In this document: piece after piece, positions 27,355 through 35,024 of the stretch
How positions within the stretch are numbered: the first letter of the stretch is position 1
Layout: each line of letters starts with the position of its first letter
Assembly: GCF_000196735.1 (NCBI RefSeq)
Contig: NC_014551.1
Span: 562,501-626,500 of the forward strand
Source: Bacillus amyloliquefaciens DSM 7 = ATCC 23350
Lineage (GTDB): Bacteria > Bacillota > Bacilli > Bacillales > Bacillaceae
Direction of reading: 5' to 3'
Length of the DNA stretch: 64,000 nt
The notes under the pieces: model-generated
Seen by the model: the letters and a program-made list of their open reading frames with translations, nothing else
Told to the model about the DNA's origin: nothing
Databases searched by the model: none
Position numbers and translations under genes: made by a program

Positions 27355-27764
27355 ACACGGCATACAGAGTGTGGGACGGCGAGCAGATGCATTATTGGGA
27401 TGATGAAGGGTTGAGCCTTGAACTCAAAGGGGGAAAATGGATTTTATGGCGTGATGGTTGCAGAGTTATTGTTGCGTCCAGTGATGACTGGGATGCGGCT
27501 CTCATGTGGGGAACAGATCGAGCGGAAATATGCAACCATCAAGTTATTACTGTCTATGAAGGTCATGTTATCGAGCAGGAGGAAACGGAACTAGGGAGTC
27601 CATATGAGGGTGTAATCATTGGGTCGGTTAATATGTTGGACGGCCAATGGTGCATCGTTAACGAGAAAAAGGGAGAAGTGCGTCCGGTATTTTCGGAAAC
27701 AGCGAAAAACAAAATTCTAGGGGATGTATTTCAGAATCCTGAGTTATTGGAGGGCGCGGAGTGA
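27351..27764 (+). CDS. Second YopX-like phage protein
   Basis: A 137-aa protein with YopX-like ends: YRVWDGEQMHYWDDEGLSLEL at the N-terminus and GDVFQNPELLEGAE at the C-terminus. The central EGDIV signature of the family is missing, so it is a diverged relative of the gene at 22330. Coupled to its neighbours by 4-nt overlaps. Confidence 0.7.
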   Translation: MNTAYRVWDGEQMHYWDDEGLSLELKGGKWILWRDGCRVIVASSDDWDAALMWGTDRAEICNHQVITVYEGHVIEQEETELGSPYEGVIIGSVNMLDGQWCIVNEKKGEVRPVFSETAKNKILGDVFQNPELLEGAE

Positions 27765-28315
27765 AGACTACATTATTCCCGGAGCCATACAGCTCAATGA
27801 TGGCTATAACAGCGAAAAAGCCGAATAATGAACATTTAACGGCTGCTGCTCTTTTTAAATCAAAGGATCAAGTATTTGCGGAAATAGAACCTGAAGCGCA
27901 ACCGGAAATATTTTTCGACCCAATAACTCAGAGGGAGTACGAAAGAAAAATGAGCAAAGACATTAAAATCTGGCGCGGCTCGGAAATATTATGGGCTTTT
28001 GACAGAAAGGATATAGCGGCCATCAAAGAAATTCCGGAAGGTTCTCGGGTTGAATTGAAAAACGGCGACTGGTTCAATAGCGGACATTCGGTTGAAGAAA
28101 TGAAGAATATTCTTGGATTGACACCAGACAAACAGCTAGAAATATTAAAGAAAAATATCAAAGTCCTTTCCTTGACGCACGGTTCTTTGTTGCGTGAAAC
28201 GCAGTTCACACAAGGTGTCCGTCATGCTATTGACGAAATTCTGAAGCATACCGGGATGACAATAGAAACATTGCTAGAGGAACAAAGAGAAAAGGAGAAA
28301 AAGCAAAATGATTGA
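27761..28315 (+). CDS. Hypothetical phage protein
   Basis: A 184-aa protein from a GTG start that overlaps the upstream stop. The C-terminal third is a charged helix (LLEEQREKEKKQND). No family recognised. It overlaps the next start by 8 nt. Confidence 0.6.
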   Translation: MKTTLFPEPYSSMMAITAKKPNNEHLTAAALFKSKDQVFAEIEPEAQPEIFFDPITQREYERKMSKDIKIWRGSEILWAFDRKDIAAIKEIPEGSRVELKNGDWFNSGHSVEEMKNILGLTPDKQLEILKKNIKVLSLTHGSLLRETQFTQGVRHAIDEILKHTGMTIETLLEEQREKEKKQND

Positions 28316-28688
28316 ATTTACAAGGCCTATACCTATGAAGAAAACATGCACGATGCATCCGGGGAGCAAAGCAGTGAGATCAGTTTCGTTTACTGATGAC
28401 AACGACCATTCCACAACCATTACACTTTGTGCATTATGCTTAACCGAATTGGAATTCAAAGCCACAGATACCATGAGAAAATACATTGAGGAAACAGCAG
28501 ATATTAACCGGGGAAGCAAAATAGAATTTATGATCGGTGATTACGTTTTTCTTTCAATATCGCAGAAGGTTTCAAGAATAGAATCTTCCACGCAAGCAAA
28601 CCTTGCTAATCAAATGCATTTTATACGGCCTGCTACCGGAGAAGAAATCATGAAATATATTGAAAACAATAAGGAGGAACAATCGTGA
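28308..28688 (+). CDS. Hypothetical phage protein with one CxxC
   Basis: A 126-aa protein. CTMHPGSKAVRSVSFTDDND and TLCALCLTEL give a spaced Cys/His set that may bind zinc. Not recognised. Part of a run of coupled small genes. Confidence 0.6.
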   Translation: MIEFTRPIPMKKTCTMHPGSKAVRSVSFTDDNDHSTTITLCALCLTELEFKATDTMRKYIEETADINRGSKIEFMIGDYVFLSISQKVSRIESSTQANLANQMHFIRPATGEEIMKYIENNKEEQS

Positions 28689-28876
28689 ACGCACTTACAA
28701 TGGCACAGGCTTACCATAGAGAAAAACAAGAGTGGAAGACGCTTGAAGAGGCTTTGTTGATCGTCGATGACCCTGATACAAAACAGGGTATCTTTAAAGA
28801 GATTTACAAAAGAAGGAAGAAAATCATGGAAATCAGGGAAGAGCTTGAACAATTGGAGAAGAAGAGCGCGGAATGA
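28685..28876 (+). CDS. Hypothetical helical phage protein
   Basis: A 63-aa protein from a GTG start, almost wholly charged helix (KRRKKIMEIREELEQLEKKS). Coupled to the upstream gene by a 4-nt overlap. Function unknown. Confidence 0.55.
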   Translation: MNALTMAQAYHREKQEWKTLEEALLIVDDPDTKQGIFKEIYKRRKKIMEIREELEQLEKKSAE

Positions 28877-28921
28877 ATGTTGTAGTCCGTGGATGGTTCA
28901 AAGGAAAAGGAGGGGAATAAA

Positions 28922-29140
28922 TTGACGAAAAATGAATCAGTTTCAGTGATTGACGCAATCAAATGCCCGCATTGCGAGTATTTAATGGAATTTTACGATT
29001 ACATTGAGGGAGGCGATATGTCGGGTGAATTTGAAATGAATTGCGAGAAGTGCCGCAAGCCTTTCCATGTGGATTTTAACACTACATTTCATTTCACTTC
29101 TAAAAAACTAAATGGAGTATCCGAAAGGACGGAGGATTAA
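28922..29140 (+). CDS. Small zinc-ribbon phage protein
   Basis: A 72-aa protein with two CxxC knuckles (CPHC near residue 13, CEKC near 40), a likely zinc ribbon. TTG 28922 is chosen because AAAGGAGGGG precedes it; an in-frame ATG at 28889 lies before that site. The stop overlaps the next start. Confidence 0.65.
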   Translation: MTKNESVSVIDAIKCPHCEYLMEFYDYIEGGDMSGEFEMNCEKCRKPFHVDFNTTFHFTSKKLNGVSERTED

Positions 29141-29580
29141 TGACTATGAAAAAATTATTCAAATCAATCATTCTATCAGCAGTATTACTTACGGGAGCCG
29201 CGGCCGTTGCGCCGTCTGCTTCCGCCGCATGGTCAGGCTGGCAAAACGAATCCGGGTACAGTGGCCGGGTGTTTACGGATGCCACGACTTACACGGCCGG
29301 CGCCTCAACGGTGGACTGGAAAGCCGAGAAAAAAGGCTCAAGAACACTTTATTACACGGCCGGCGTATACAAGAAGCGCAGCGGCGGCGGGCTGACTGAT
29401 ACGAATTTAGTACAGCGGGGCAGCTTCAAAACGGCAACGCCTCTGAAATCATTCAACGTGAAAACGATCCGGAATAAGACCGGAAAGGGAACCTATGTCA
29501 TCCAGCTTGACTGCTACTCTGATTCCGGCAAGCGGAACTACATCGGAACATTTGAATCAGCTAAATTCTATGTGAAGTAA
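29140..29580 (+). CDS. Secreted small protein, phage accessory gene
   Basis: 146 aa with a Sec signal peptide (KKLFKSIILSAVLLTGAAAV, cleavage near PSASA-AW around residue 29). The mature part is about 117 aa of beta-rich sequence (TTYTAGASTVDWKAEKKGSR, YVIQLDCYSDSG). Ribosome site GGACGGAGG. It follows the early genes directly but does not look like a phage structural protein. It may be a lysogenic-conversion gene. No family recognised. Confidence 0.75.
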   Translation: MTMKKLFKSIILSAVLLTGAAAVAPSASAAWSGWQNESGYSGRVFTDATTYTAGASTVDWKAEKKGSRTLYYTAGVYKKRSGGGLTDTNLVQRGSFKTATPLKSFNVKTIRNKTGKGTYVIQLDCYSDSGKRNYIGTFESAKFYVK

Positions 29581-29669
29581 TCAAAAATCAATAAGCCCAA
29601 TTGTTGCGAGTAAAATGAATCATTTCCCTAAACGATTTTACAAATTTATTGATAATTTTACAAATTCAG

Positions 29670-29697
29670 TTGATTTTTTCGGGACGAATGTTACAAT
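29670..29697 (+). promoter_or_regulatory. Promoter of the accessory secreted-protein/VanZ genes
   Basis: TTGATT at 29670-29675 and TACAAT at 29692-29697 with a 16-nt spacer, 29 nt before the next ATG. It lies in an AT-rich stretch after the previous stop and gives these genes their own expression. Confidence 0.55.
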
Positions 29698-29725
29698 AAT
29701 ATGGAAAATGAAAGGGGAGATTTAT

Positions 29726-30103
29726 ATGTTGAAAGTAAGAAAAAGTATTTTTGCTGTAGTCTTTAGTGCTATTCTATTGATTCCAATTGGGGCATTAGCT
29801 GCAAGCTATAGTCCGAAGTTCGATTTTTATCATCAATTTACTACACCAAATTATAGTATGGGTGGTTCTAATATTAAGTTGACAGCACATGCCCATACAG
29901 ATGGAAAAGCAATTAAATTTAACATTAATGTTCGAAGGGTTACAGGTTGGTTTAGTGATGAATCAATTGGTACAAAGTCTTTCCCCGGGAATGCTACATC
30001 AACTGAAACTTATAAAAACAACAAAAGTGGAAAGTATTTTTTGAAATTCACAAAAACCAATAATGGAATCCCTACACAAGGTTGGGTAGATATGAGAAAC
30101 TAA
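29726..30103 (+). CDS. Secreted small protein, phage accessory gene
   Basis: 125 aa from ATG 29726 (site AAAGGGGAG). Signal peptide KKSIFAVVFSAILLIPIGALA-like, cleavage near ALA-AS at about residue 25. The mature ~100 aa are beta-rich (SNIKLTAHAHTDGKAIKFNI). Base composition is AT-richer than the surrounding phage genes, suggesting later acquisition. Followed by the VanZ-like gene after 31 nt, so probably one unit. Function unknown. Confidence 0.75.
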   Translation: MLKVRKSIFAVVFSAILLIPIGALAASYSPKFDFYHQFTTPNYSMGGSNIKLTAHAHTDGKAIKFNINVRRVTGWFSDESIGTKSFPGNATSTETYKNNKSGKYFLKFTKTNNGIPTQGWVDMRN

Positions 30104-30134
30104 GAACAAATAATTTGAAAAGTGGGGATTATTT

Positions 30135-30722
30135 GTGATTCGTGGAACCTTACCTTTATTTTTGTCGGTCGTTGCTTATTTGCTCTTTCTCATTTACAGA
30201 GTAATAGCTCGTCTAGTCTTGAAAAAAAATAAGTGGGATTTTGAAAAGCATATCATTGTTTTCGCGACATTCATTTATTTTGGAGCATTAATAGCTGTTA
30301 CATTGTTCCCTTTGCCAATCAGTAGTGTTGATATACAAGAAACTAAAAACATGGGTGAACATAATAACTTTGTTCCTTTCAAAAGCATGGCTTCAACTTT
30401 TAGTCTTGGAAGTTTATTTATAATTACTCGTACACTCGGTGGAAACTTAATTCTTTTGTCGCCGCTAGGAGTATTTCTACCTGTTTTATCAAAGAAATTT
30501 TGTAAATTAAAACGTTTGATAATAGTAGGATTTTGTGTGTCTCTTCTTATTGAAATATCACAATTAACAATCTCAAGTATAATTGGGGCTACATATCGAA
30601 CTTTTGATGTTGATGATCTAATATTAAATACTTTAGGTATTGCCGTGGGATATGCCTTTTACAAACTTATATATCCAATGTTGCGAAAAGAGTTATTTGA
30701 ATTTGAGAAAGAATCAATATAA
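30135..30722 (+). CDS. VanZ-like membrane protein
   Basis: A 195-aa protein from a GTG start with four to five membrane helices. The VanZ family pattern is clear: NFVPFKSM (near residue 75), GNLILLSPLGVFLPVL (about 103-118), ISQLTISSIIGATYRTFDVDDLILNTLG (about 137-164). VanZ itself gives low-level teicoplanin resistance; most relatives are of unknown role. It is AT-rich like the gene before it and followed by a terminator. A host-derived accessory gene carried by the phage. Confidence 0.88.
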   Translation: MIRGTLPLFLSVVAYLLFLIYRVIARLVLKKNKWDFEKHIIVFATFIYFGALIAVTLFPLPISSVDIQETKNMGEHNNFVPFKSMASTFSLGSLFIITRTLGGNLILLSPLGVFLPVLSKKFCKLKRLIIVGFCVSLLIEISQLTISSIIGATYRTFDVDDLILNTLGIAVGYAFYKLIYPMLRKELFEFEKESI

Positions 30723-30770
30723 CCAGCAATATTTTCTTGAAAATTGAACTATGTCCAAGACGGAGAGCCT

Positions 30771-30826
30771 GCGGACACTGATCATTGCACAGAATCACTG
30801 TGCTCTGATTGGTGTCCGTTTTTTAT
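30771..30826 (+). terminator. Terminator after the VanZ-like gene
   Basis: Long hairpin: CGGACAC / GTGTCCG outer stem, with an inner GCACAG/CTGTGC stem, followed by TTTTTTATTT. It isolates the accessory genes from the downstream late regulator. Confidence 0.8.
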
Positions 30827-30843
30827 TTGAGCGGAGGGATGAC

Positions 30844-30972
30844 ATGAAGCAGAAAAAGAAAAAGCCCAATAAAAACGCGCAGGAGCGATCTGAACGCTTT
30901 TGGCGGCAAATGATGGGACAAGACATGCAAAGGCTTAAACGAGGCAAGGGCGGCGCATTTAAGCGCAAATAA
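30844..30972 (+). CDS. Hypothetical 42-aa basic protein
   Basis: ATG 30844 follows GGAGGGATGAC. The product is very basic (MKQKKKKPNKNAQERSERF...), which suggests nucleic-acid contact. It precedes the late regulator. The longer frame from 30751 runs through the terminator stem and is rejected. Confidence 0.55.
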   Translation: MKQKKKKPNKNAQERSERFWRQMMGQDMQRLKRGKGGAFKRK

Positions 30973-30986
30973 GGGGAGGAATCAGA

Positions 30987-31502
30987 ATGCAAGATTTAAT
31001 CATTGAATACAAACGGGCTTTAAGAGAAACGAGAAAAATGTATCGGCTCTACAAAGATACAGCTGAAGTCAATCTGACAGCTGAACAGATCAACGACAAA
31101 AAGATTATCAGTAGCATGATCAGCGATATTGAATTCACTCTTGAATGGCTGCAGAACGGAAGACAGCCGGGCGCTCGCCGAGGTGCTGACAGAAGAGATG
31201 CATACCAAAGGACGATTCTTGCTGATCCGCGCTTAATTGATGCGCTGCCGGGAGAATATGCAATCGTTCAAGAGGCTGAGGGAGAGGTAAGTGACTGGGA
31301 TAAGGAAAGAATCGCTGATGCCCTATCCGTGCTTACCGAAAGAGAAAAAGACATATTCATGATGCATGCTGTGCAAAACATGTCATTCGAAGAGATAGCG
31401 CAGTTATTGGGGATTAAAAAAGGAACCGTACAAAAGAACATTGAACGTTCCCGCCTGAAAATGAAAAATAGAGCAGATCACAGCCTATTCTGTTTAGCGT
31501 GA
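30987..31502 (+). CDS. Sigma-70 region 4-type late gene regulator (Xpf-like)
   Basis: A 171-aa protein. The C-terminal part (about residues 108-162) is a sigma region 4 helix-turn-helix: LSVLTEREKDIFMMHAVQNM ... FEEIAQLLGIKKGTVQKNIERS. The N-terminal half is helical and lacks sigma region 2. Xpf of PBSX, with the same domain and the same place before the terminase, switches on late genes. Likely the late-gene activator here. Confidence 0.85.
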   Translation: MQDLIIEYKRALRETRKMYRLYKDTAEVNLTAEQINDKKIISSMISDIEFTLEWLQNGRQPGARRGADRRDAYQRTILADPRLIDALPGEYAIVQEAEGEVSDWDKERIADALSVLTEREKDIFMMHAVQNMSFEEIAQLLGIKKGTVQKNIERSRLKMKNRADHSLFCLA

Positions 31503-31516
31503 ATAGGCTCTTTTTT
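31482..31516 (+). terminator. Terminator of the late regulator gene
   Basis: AGCCTATTC / GAATAGGCT stem and six T. The stop codon of the regulator lies within it. Confidence 0.85.
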
Positions 31517-31551
31517 ATTGGAGAAATAATGAAAAAAGCCCACGATATTAC

Positions 31552-31580
31552 TTGACGTGAGTAAATAAAAGAGGTATAAT
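31552..31580 (+). promoter_or_regulatory. Strong sigma-A promoter before the 45-aa hydrophobic peptide
   Basis: TTGACG at 31552-31557 and consensus TATAAT at 31575-31580 with a 17-nt spacer. It lies just after a terminator, so it drives a separate short transcript. Confidence 0.85.
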
Positions 31581-31606
31581 TAAAGTATAGAAAGGAGGGA
31601 AAGAAA

Positions 31607-31744
31607 GTGGCTGAAATCGCATTGTTACTGGGGATTATCCTCACAACTCTCACAGTTGTTGAGAAAGTCCTCATCATCAGGGAAAAGCTTAAAACAAAAA
31701 AGCCCAAAATCAAAAAACGCAGACGTCCAAGAAAGCGCAGATGA
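31607..31744 (+). CDS. Putative type I toxin: hydrophobic/basic 45-aa peptide
   Basis: GTG start at 31607 behind a very strong site (AAAGGAGGG). The peptide has one membrane helix (IALLLGIILTTLTVV, residues 4-18), then a short hinge and a Lys/Arg-rich tail (KKRRRPRKRR). Size, layout, strong promoter and following hairpin are those of Bacillus prophage type I toxins (TxpA, BsrG, YonT). On the minus strand an extended -10 (TGCTATACT, 31788-31796) faces the 3' end and could start an antisense RNA. It could instead be a small holin-like or regulatory peptide. No family match is claimed. Confidence 0.6.
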   Translation: MAEIALLLGIILTTLTVVEKVLIIREKLKTKKPKIKKRRRPRKRR

Positions 31745-31749
31745 TTTTG

Positions 31750-31776
31750 AGCCGAGGGAGAAGGTAGCGCTTCTCC
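31750..31776 (+). terminator. Hairpin after the 45-aa peptide gene
   Basis: GAGCCGAGGGAGAAG / CTTCTCCCTTGCTC: the stem AGGGAGAAG/CTTCTCCCT is perfect, with a GTAGCG loop. There is no T-run after it, so it may act as an RNA-stability or interaction element rather than a simple terminator. It would lie in both the sense RNA and the proposed antisense RNA. Confidence 0.6.
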
Positions 31777-31842
31777 CTTGCTCCAAGTATAGCAAATGCG
31801 GCGACTAAAGAAAAATACCTGAAAGCCAGCCACTTTCAAAAA

Positions 31843-32034
31843 ATGAAAAGTGTACAGTCCACCACCGATATTGTTGTTCTTCTCGCCCTGGCGTATATGC
31901 TGTTTTTCCGTCAGGATGTGGCAGCGGGACCATTGAAAACGGCTCTCGACATTAGCCTGATCATTTTATTTGTTGTTTCGATCATCGAGAAAGCATTTTC
32001 CCTTTACTTGAAATATCGCGAGAAAAAAGGATGA
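31843..32034 (+). CDS. Small two-helix membrane protein
   Basis: A 63-aa protein with two hydrophobic segments (TDIVVLLALAYMLFF, about residues 7-22, and TALDISLIILFVVSII, about 33-48) and a charged C-terminus. No good ribosome site is visible upstream. Function unknown; a holin-like role is possible but the lysis cassette is elsewhere. Confidence 0.5.
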   Translation: MKSVQSTTDIVVLLALAYMLFFRQDVAAGPLKTALDISLIILFVVSIIEKAFSLYLKYREKKG

Positions 32035-32041
32035 TTCAAAA

Positions 32042-32254
32042 ATGTACAAGCCTAAAGAGCGTGACGCAATCAAGAAATTCCTGAATGAAGAGATACTCAA
32101 TACAAGTGAAGCGCTTGAGATTTTGGGGTTCACCCGTCAGTATCTGAACCAGTTAGTAAAGACCGGGGAATTGGAGCCGATGAAAGAAATGCCCCGGGAC
32201 AGGCTTTTTCTGAAAGAGGATATTTTGGATTTCCAAAAGCATAGGCGGAAATGA
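32042..32254 (+). CDS. Small helix-turn-helix protein
   Basis: A 70-aa protein with an excisionase-type domain: LNTSEALEILGFTRQYLNQLVKTGEL (residues 19-44), followed by a wing-like PRDRLFLKEDI. Small DNA-binding protein of unknown target. It is followed directly by a terminator. Confidence 0.7.
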   Translation: MYKPKERDAIKKFLNEEILNTSEALEILGFTRQYLNQLVKTGELEPMKEMPRDRLFLKEDILDFQKHRRK

Positions 32255-32279
32255 GCACCCTGTCAAAAGGGTGTTTTTT
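32255..32279 (+). terminator. Terminator after the helix-turn-helix gene
   Basis: GCACCCT / AGGGTGT stem with six T, directly at the stop codon. Confidence 0.85.
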
Positions 32280-32387
32280 CGTCTTACGGTTGCCACCTAT
32301 TTATGAAGGGCGCTTTCGTTCGACAAATTTTGCAAATAGTTCCTTTGTCATACTCCTTAACCGATAATAAGGTGGGAGGTGAGAATT

Positions 32388-32576
32388 ATGATAGTTAGTG
32401 GTGTGAAGGTAAAGCAATTTTATCAACATGTCTTCGAACCTAAAGAAGATTGGGCGGAATTCCTTGGAGAGTTTAGCAGAGAATTGGGTGAAGAGCATAA
32501 AGCAACAAATGTGAGACTTACTCAATTTGTTAAACTTAATGACAAAGAAACACTGATTGTTTGGGAGATAAGCTAA
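32388..32576 (+). CDS. Hypothetical protein, Cse60-like in pattern
   Basis: A 62-aa protein from ATG 32388 (site GGGAGGTGAGAATT). VKVKQFYQHVFEPKEDWAEFLGE and the C-terminal TLIVWEIS recall small sporulation-linked Cse60 proteins in layout. The similarity is weak and the function unknown. Confidence 0.5.
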   Translation: MIVSGVKVKQFYQHVFEPKEDWAEFLGEFSRELGEEHKATNVRLTQFVKLNDKETLIVWEIS

Positions 32577-32581
32577 TGTGA

Positions 32582-32607
32582 TGAACACCCTTCGGGGTGT
32601 TTTTTTA
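32582..32607 (+). terminator. Terminator before the packaging genes
   Basis: AACACCC / GGGGTGTT stem, TTC loop and seven T. The 100 nt after it up to 32711 have no gene. As the stretch ahead of the terminases it is a candidate for the packaging site, but no repeat supports this. Confidence 0.85.
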
Positions 32608-32711
32608 TGTTCTCTGTAAACCGGGTCCAGTGAATCTCAGATAAAACAATTGGCGGCTGACAGCCTCTGAGTGTGGGCTTGGTTTAGAGAGAATATGAAG
32701 GGGATGATCCG

Positions 32712-32942
32712 ATGAGTAAAGTGAAAAGAGTTTTTCCCGGCCCTACAAACGGACTTATTAACTGGATGGAAAAGAATTTTCATGAGATTGATGGCTATGT
32801 CGCTACTTTCAACATGAAAGACGGCACCACGATGACTGTATACGACGCAGAATCATATTTGCAGGCTGTTGGACTCGTAGAAATAGGGAAAGACACTATC
32901 CATCAGCTTGCACACGATGACGAGTTTAGTCCGAGAAAATAA
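32712..32942 (+). CDS. Hypothetical protein before terminase
   Basis: A 76-aa protein (MSKVKRVFPGPTNGLINWME...). Site GGGGATGATCC is mediocre. Not recognised; its place suggests a packaging-related or late regulatory role. Confidence 0.55.
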   Translation: MSKVKRVFPGPTNGLINWMEKNFHEIDGYVATFNMKDGTTMTVYDAESYLQAVGLVEIGKDTIHQLAHDDEFSPRK

Positions 32943-32986
32943 TCTCCAAAACAACTCAATTCAAAAGGAGGCGGCGGTGAATGTAG

Positions 32987-33742
32987 ATGGCTGAAAAGCA
33001 CATTCAGGCGTATAAGGATTACGCCAAAGGCATGAAATACAAGGACCTTGCCGAAAAATACGGGGTGTCAATGAACACCATTAAATCGTGGAAGCAGCGG
33101 CATGGTTGGGAACGAAAAAAGGGTGCACCCTCTGAAAAAAGTGTGCACACAAAAAAGGCAGGCGCCCCACCCGGTAATAAAAATGCATTGGGAAACAACG
33201 GCGGCGCCCCGGAGAGAAATCGAAACGCGGTTTCGCATGGATTTTTCTCAAAGTATCTGCCAGAGGAAACGCTGTCCATTATGGAAGAGATTCAGGAACG
33301 TTCCCCTGCTGATATGATATGGGATCAGATTCAGATACAATATGCAGCCATTCTACGAGCGCAACGCATTATGTTTGTGCAGAATAAAGATGATACGGCA
33401 AAAGAGCTTAAAAAGGCAAAATACGCTTATCATCAAGATGAGGACGAAGAAGGCAATTTAACATATGAAAAAAACATTGTAGAAGAAGAACTTGAGATAC
33501 AATTCGCATGGGATCGTCATGCAACATTCCTGAACGCTCAATCTCGGGCAATGGGTGAGCTCCGGAGTCTGATCAAGCAGTTCGACCAGCTGGCGCATGA
33601 GCAAGATGAACGGCGCCTTAAATTGGAACAAATGCGCTTAAATATCGAGAAAACACGGAACGAAGTCGAGAAAGACGCTCCAAAAGACAGCGGCGTGACG
33701 ATCATTGATGATATAGGAAGTGAAGACGTTGACGAAGGTTAA
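32987..33742 (+). CDS. terS: Terminase small subunit, YqaS-like
   Basis: A 251-aa terminase small subunit that recognises phage DNA for packaging. The N-terminal helix-turn-helix is [30 protein letters not shown] (about residues 11-40). The basic [23 protein letters not shown] stretch near 59-80 is typical of the YqaS group. A coiled oligomerisation helix follows ([19 protein letters not shown]). It overlaps terL by 23 nt. Confidence 0.92.
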   Translation: MAEKHIQAYKDYAKGMKYKDLAEKYGVSMNTIKSWKQRHGWERKKGAPSEKSVHTKKAGAPPGNKNALGNNGGAPERNRNAVSHGFFSKYLPEETLSIMEEIQERSPADMIWDQIQIQYAAILRAQRIMFVQNKDDTAKELKKAKYAYHQDEDEEGNLTYEKNIVEEELEIQFAWDRHATFLNAQSRAMGELRSLIKQFDQLAHEQDERRLKLEQMRLNIEKTRNEVEKDAPKDSGVTIIDDIGSEDVDEG

Positions 33743-35003
33743 GCGAATATCGGACATCGTAACGCCGAAATTCCGTTCGTTCTGGGCGGCAGCCAACAGT
33801 CACAAATATCTTCGGTATGTCTTAAAGGGAGGCCGTGGCTCTTCGAAATCGACGCATATTGGCACCCGAATAGTAAACGACATGATGAAATACCCGGTCA
33901 GTACACTTGTGGTGCGGAAAGTCGCCAACACATTAGGGGAATCGGTTTTCGAGCAGCTTAAAGAGGCAATTGATCTGCTGGGCGTGGGTGAATACTGGCA
34001 TGTCAATAAATCGCCGATGAGGCTCACGTACAAACCCAGGGGAAACAGCATCATTTTCAGGGGTGCGGACGATCCGGCAAAAATCAAGTCACTCAAGATC
34101 GCAAAATTTCCGGTTGCCTTCCTGTGGGTCGAAGAGCTGGCCGAATTTAAACTTGAAGAAGAAATTTCAATGATCGAAAATTCCGTCCTGCGGGCTGAAC
34201 TCCCGGACGGTCTTTTTTATGCTTTTTATTATTCATACAATCCGCCGAAAAGAAAGCAATCGTGGGTTAACAAAAAATATGAATCTTCATTCGTACCAAA
34301 GAACACATATATCCATCATTCAACATATCTCGAAAATCCTTATATCTCAAAAGCCTTTAAGGAAGAGGCTGAGATCGTTAAGGAACGGAACCCACTAAAG
34401 TACAGATGGGAATATCTCGGCGAAGCGTTAGGGAGTGGTGTTGTGCCATTTGATAATTTGAAAATCGAGAACGGCTGCATTACTGATGAAATGGTTCGTT
34501 CATTCGACAACATCCGGCAGGGCGTTGACTTTGGATATGGTCCTGATCCTCTCGCTTACGTCAGGTGGCACTATGACAAGAAGCGGAACAGTATCTATGC
34601 GATTGATGAGCTTTATGATCAAAAGGTTTCCAATAGAGAGCTGGCAAAATGGATCAGGTCAAAAGGATATGAGAGTCAGGAAATTACTGCTGACAGTGCC
34701 GAGCCTAAGAGTATTGATGAACTGAAAATCGATCACGGTATCCGACGCATAACAGGCGCGAAAAAAGGACCTGACTCGGTTCAATATGGCGAGGAATGGC
34801 TTGATGATTTAGACGCCATTATCATTGATCCGTTGAGAACTCCTAATATCGCCCGGGAATTCGAGAATATCGACTATCAGACTGATAGAGATGGCAATCC
34901 GAAGGCGCGGCTTGAGGACGCTGACAACCACACTATAGATGCCACTCGTTATGCTTTTGAACGGGATATGAAGCGGCCGGGCGTACGGGTCATGACGAGA
35001 TAA
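33720..35003 (+). CDS. terL: Terminase large subunit, YqaT-like
   Basis: A 427-aa packaging motor. The ATPase has Walker [15 protein letters not shown] (residues 35-48) and Walker [15 protein letters not shown] (near 128-141). The C-terminal RNase H-like nuclease has [14 protein letters not shown] (near 265), [12 protein letters not shown] (near 320) and [15 protein letters not shown] (near 400), with the catalytic Asp residues. The start is a GTG that overlaps terS. Together with TerS it makes a headful-type (SPP1-like) packaging machine, as far as family suggests. Confidence 0.95.
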   Translation: MKTLTKVKRISDIVTPKFRSFWAAANSHKYLRYVLKGGRGSSKSTHIGTRIVNDMMKYPVSTLVVRKVANTLGESVFEQLKEAIDLLGVGEYWHVNKSPMRLTYKPRGNSIIFRGADDPAKIKSLKIAKFPVAFLWVEELAEFKLEEEISMIENSVLRAELPDGLFYAFYYSYNPPKRKQSWVNKKYESSFVPKNTYIHHSTYLENPYISKAFKEEAEIVKERNPLKYRWEYLGEALGSGVVPFDNLKIENGCITDEMVRSFDNIRQGVDFGYGPDPLAYVRWHYDKKRNSIYAIDELYDQKVSNRELAKWIRSKGYESQEITADSAEPKSIDELKIDHGIRRITGAKKGPDSVQYGEEWLDDLDAIIIDPLRTPNIAREFENIDYQTDRDGNPKARLEDADNHTIDATRYAFERDMKRPGVRVMTR

Positions 35004-35024
35004 AAAGAAAGGAGCTGATTTCTA

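Noticed and set aside
31843-32034. Second holin
   Set aside because: It has two membrane helices, but lies far from the lysis genes and lacks family signatures; listed only as a small membrane protein.
32608-32711. Packaging (pac/cos) site before terS
   Set aside because: The location fits, but no repeats or other signals were seen, so it is not listed as a feature.
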